From assembly GCA_017847725.1 (NCBI GenBank), contig JAGAXW010000021.1, positions 1-45,869 on the forward strand: a stretch of DNA of 45,869 bases. Direction: 5' to 3'. How positions within the stretch are numbered: position 1 is the first letter of the stretch; every line of letters starts with the position of its first letter. Of this stretch, positions 43,545 through 45,869 are shown one piece after another. The notes beneath the pieces were generated by a model that made no database searches, was not told the DNA's origin, and saw only the letters and a list, made by a program, of their open reading frames with translations. Source of the DNA: Prevotella sp. Its GTDB lineage: Bacteria; Bacteroidota; Bacteroidia; Bacteroidales; Bacteroidaceae. The translations under genes were made by a program, and so were the position numbers.

Positions 43545-45479
43545 TTACTTAATAACGACCTTCTTACCATTCACGATGTATAGTCCTTTTCGAGGCTGAG
43601 CCACACGGCGTCCCTGCAGGTCGAAGTATGCATTGTCCTTTACTTCAACATTCTTAGTCATAGCACTGATACCCGTTGGCTCGTCGCCAAAGTCAAGAGC
43701 CAATTGGCGAGAAGCAGAACCACTATAGCGCAAGAATGCCTTGCCAGCCGGAATTGCCAATGTGTTAGTTCCAACATAAGTTGCCACATTGTGTAGTTGA
43801 CCGTCAGTAGCACCGAGTACGTAGATATTATCGTAGTTAATTATTCGATTGTCAATAGTAGATGCCACAGGGCTTCCTTTAAGCATATTACCAGAGATTG
43901 CAGTACCTGATGCAGCCAAAGGAATGGTTACCTCAGTATTAGGTTCTCCCTTTAAGAATAGACCCTCACCAGCAGCGACGGTTCCAGTTGCTTCGGTCAA
44001 AGTTGCGCTTGAAGCACTAGCCTCAGAAACATAGTAAGCAGTTGCACCTTTGATCTTAGCAAGATCCAGATGATAAGAACTTGAGAATGTAGTGATGCCA
44101 TTAGCACCTGTATTGGCAACGGCAGAAACAGTTACATCAGTAAGGTAGGCTAATTCGTGACCCAGAGTAACAGTAAGGTCACCAGTGAGACCAGTAGTTT
44201 TAAATGTCCCACTAATGGGATAGTCTGTACCGCTTTTAGTCTTCATCATTCCTGAAACAACAAATTGACCAGAAGATGTATATTGTAAATTCAGGTCGAC
44301 ATCTGCTTCAACCATGTTACTTTTAAATTCGTCCCAGTTAGGAGGGGTTGTGGTGAAATCAAACATTTGCACTAACGGATTATCGCCGCCTCTAAATGCG
44401 AAATTATCAGCGCGCACAAAAAAGTCATAATTACCATAATGAAATTTAACAACCCAATTGAACCATGCCTGTGTATTTGTACCTTGATTTTTAAACGTTA
44501 GCTTGTAGGTCTGCCCCTTTTTTATTATAAAACTATTTCCTGGATTGTAAAAGAAACTGCCAGACTTGTCAGATTGTCCAATCTCTTCCTTTTGAGTGTA
44601 GGGGCCTTCTATACCATTTACGACATATTCCTTATCTCCATTTTTCTCTTCAATAATTTCATTAATCTCATCAGCACTAAGAGCTTTGTTCGTCACCATG
44701 AAATCATCAAATGCGAAGGCGGGGTCTTGGTCAGCAGCCTGATTCCAATCCCATGTTTGGTTACCTCCAAGGCATGCATATGCAAGTTTATCCGGACTTG
44801 AACTGGTAAGATTTAAAAATCCCTTGATATTTTGACCGTCTACCGTAGAATCCAATGTCCAAGAATTCTTCAGCTCGCCATCTATATACACTTTAACCCA
44901 TTGAACATTTACATTCATTGGATTGGTTGCAATAGTTACGGCATAAAAGTGCCATTTGTTATCATCTATCCAAGTAATAGACGTATTATTTGAACCACTA
45001 TCATTTTGATCGCCTGAAAGATTTGACCAGCCAGCACAGTTCACTTGCAATGTACCACCTAATCTGCAAGCAAACATCGGCCAAGAAGTGCTTGATTCCG
45101 AGCTATATACCGTAAATAAAGGAGTGGCCTCACTATACGTACCTGTAGCATTCTTTTTATTAACCCAAAAACAGATTGTTAGTTGTTGGCTAATCGAAGC
45201 ATGAGTAAAGAGTGTATTACTGGTGCCGAAATCCTGATTGATAATCAAATAATTGGTACGGAGTGCTCCTCCTTCGTTCTGGAAAACATATCCAAAATTA
45301 CCTCCTTCATCGATGAATGAGCCGGAACCTTTTATTGTTGTCTTGCTCTGTTCGGTAGCATCATCGAAAGTGTTCAAATACTTAAAAGCACCTGCGGCCT
45401 CATAGTCGGCCCATACAGAATTTACCCCCCCCAGCAATGCTGAGAGCAGCAAAAGCTTAGATAAAAAATGTCTTTTCAT
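43545..45479 (-). CDS. Secreted LamG-domain protein with shared RADN module
   Basis: The 644-aa protein has a signal peptide (LSKLLLLSALLGGVNSVWA). A concanavalin/LamG-like domain spans about 30-270, with ISQQLTICFWVNKKN, KWHFYAVTI and FAFDDFMVTNKALSADEI. At about 290-455 lies a module like the one in the GH43 neighbour, with WFNWVVKFHYGNYDFFVRADNF. A beta-rich stretch and a C-terminal tail (AYFDLQGRRVAQPRKGLYIV) follow. No catalytic motif is seen, so it is probably a surface glycan-binding protein. It has no promoter box of its own and probably follows the gene at the window edge. Confidence 0.8.
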   Translation of the reverse strand: MKRHFLSKLLLLSALLGGVNSVWADYEAAGAFKYLNTFDDATEQSKTTIKGSGSFIDEGGNFGYVFQNEGGALRTNYLIINQDFGTSNTLFTHASISQQLTICFWVNKKNATGTYSEATPLFTVYSSESSTSWPMFACRLGGTLQVNCAGWSNLSGDQNDSGSNNTSITWIDDNKWHFYAVTIATNPMNVNVQWVKVYIDGELKNSWTLDSTVDGQNIKGFLNLTSSSPDKLAYACLGGNQTWDWNQAADQDPAFAFDDFMVTNKALSADEINEIIEEKNGDKEYVVNGIEGPYTQKEEIGQSDKSGSFFYNPGNSFIIKKGQTYKLTFKNQGTNTQAWFNWVVKFHYGNYDFFVRADNFAFRGGDNPLVQMFDFTTTPPNWDEFKSNMVEADVDLNLQYTSSGQFVVSGMMKTKSGTDYPISGTFKTTGLTGDLTVTLGHELAYLTDVTVSAVANTGANGITTFSSSYHLDLAKIKGATAYYVSEASASSATLTEATGTVAAGEGLFLKGEPNTEVTIPLAASGTAISGNMLKGSPVASTIDNRIINYDNIYVLGATDGQLHNVATYVGTNTLAIPAGKAFLRYSGSASRQLALDFGDEPTGISAMTKNVEVKDNAYFDLQGRRVAQPRKGLYIVNGKKVVIK

Positions 45480-45526
45480 TTTTGTATTTTTTTAAGTTAA
45501 CTGATTGAGTGTTTTCTTTTCAGTAG

Positions 45527-45557
45527 CCTCTCCGATACGTTTGACGTATCAGAGAGG
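45527..45557 (-). terminator. Hairpin between the edge gene and the LamG gene
   Basis: CCTCTCCGATACGT at 45527-45540 and ACGTATCAGAGAGG at 45544-45557 form a 14-bp stem with one mismatch (a G-U wobble on the minus strand) and a 3-nt loop. On the minus strand an A-rich stretch rather than a T tract follows, so it may limit but not fully stop transcription into the LamG gene. Confidence 0.6.
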
Positions 45558-45577
45558 TTATATGGATTGTACTTCGT

Positions 45578-45869
45578 TTACTTACTCAGATACTTACGTC
45601 CGTTCTCGATAACCAAGCCCTTGAAGCCATTGGCTACCTGCTGGCCTGCCATGTTGTAGCGCACAGCCTTGGCAGCGTCGACTGTCTTAACGGCATTGAT
45701 GGCTGTGGGAGTAATGTCACTAACCTCGGCCTTGGTGACATACATATGCGAATTCTCAATGGACATGCAGACGGTAATGTTACCCGTCACGGATTTTGTG
45801 AATTCCTCGTAATAGGTTGCTCCATTGGCTGCCGTCATATCGGCATGAATGGTAACAGCACCATTGACA
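45578..45869 (-). CDS. 3' end of a further secreted protein with the RADN-type module (partial)
   Basis: The minus-strand frame is open from the window edge to the stop at 45578 and gives 96 residues. The part VTIHADMTAANGATYYEEFT is nearly the same as ITIHADITTASGVKYYEEYT of the GH43 protein. It ends in YNMAGQQVANGFKGLVI and VIENGRKYLSK, the same tail type. This is therefore a third copy of the module in adjacent genes. The N-terminal part, probably catalytic or binding, is outside the window. Confidence 0.8.
   Translation of the reverse strand, partial: VNGAVTIHADMTAANGATYYEEFTKSVTGNITVCMSIENSHMYVTKAEVSDITPTAINAVKTVDAAKAVRYNMAGQQVANGFKGLVIENGRKYLSK

Noticed and set aside
1-45869. CRISPR array, tRNA or rRNA genes, integrase or transposase
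   Set aside because: Looked for by eye; no regularly spaced repeats, cloverleaf sequences, rRNA signature or DDE/tyrosine recombinase motifs were recognised.

Overview
The window looks like chromosome of a member of the Bacteroidota, most likely a Prevotella-type Bacteroidales. Supporting signs are the TAnnTTTG -7 promoter boxes (several with a TTTG -33 box about 20 bp upstream), the fused lpxC/fabZ gene, a Porin_10-type outer-membrane protein, a DUF4468 protein, SusB-like GH97, and C-terminal tails of the NLSGQQV...GYKGIIIENGRK type. No rRNA, tRNA, CRISPR array, transposase or integrase was recognised.

Region 1 (1-8.1 kb, visibly AT-richer than most of the rest) is a probable defence island. 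A tight minus-strand run of six genes starts with a WYL-domain regulator behind its own promoter box. It continues with an unrecognised 350-aa protein, a GIY-YIG nuclease-domain protein, a DEDDh (DnaQ-like) exonuclease, a DUF262-DUF1524 (GmrSD-like) protein and a second DUF262 protein without a visible HNH. This is the best candidate for an undescribed system. Next to it is the deletion scar of an AbiE type toxin-antitoxin locus. The first part of AbiEi is joined out of frame to the last part of AbiEii, with promoter and operator-like repeat still in place. About 0.8 kb without a convincing gene follows.

Region 2 (8.9-32.4 kb) is housekeeping: uvrB; a DUF4468 / small membrane protein / porin / HD / menA operon; an RluA-type pseudouridine synthase; then a ten-gene run phoH-purC-menG-aroE-TPM-lemA-purM-prfA-small membrane protein-pyrF ending in a strong terminator. 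A phosphohexomutase and a TPR-like protein lie on the minus strand. An SAMHD1-like HD hydrolase and the lipid A genes lpxD and lpxC/fabZ lie on the plus strand.

Region 3 (32.4-45.9 kb) is an arabinan/plant-polysaccharide degradation cluster: two GH51 arabinofuranosidases, two GH43 enzymes, a GH97 enzyme, and LamG-type proteins carrying a shared uncharacterised C-terminal module. The first GH51 gene lies where lpxA usually follows lpxC/fabZ. A PIN-type toxin-antitoxin pair is framed by a 20-bp perfect direct repeat and sits beside the last codons of a lost gene. A near-identical terminator occurs twice around the large GH43 gene, and a 50-aa Bacteroidales-type peptide gene follows the LamG gene. 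Coordinates were read by eye from the sequence; family assignments rest on visible motifs, not on searches.
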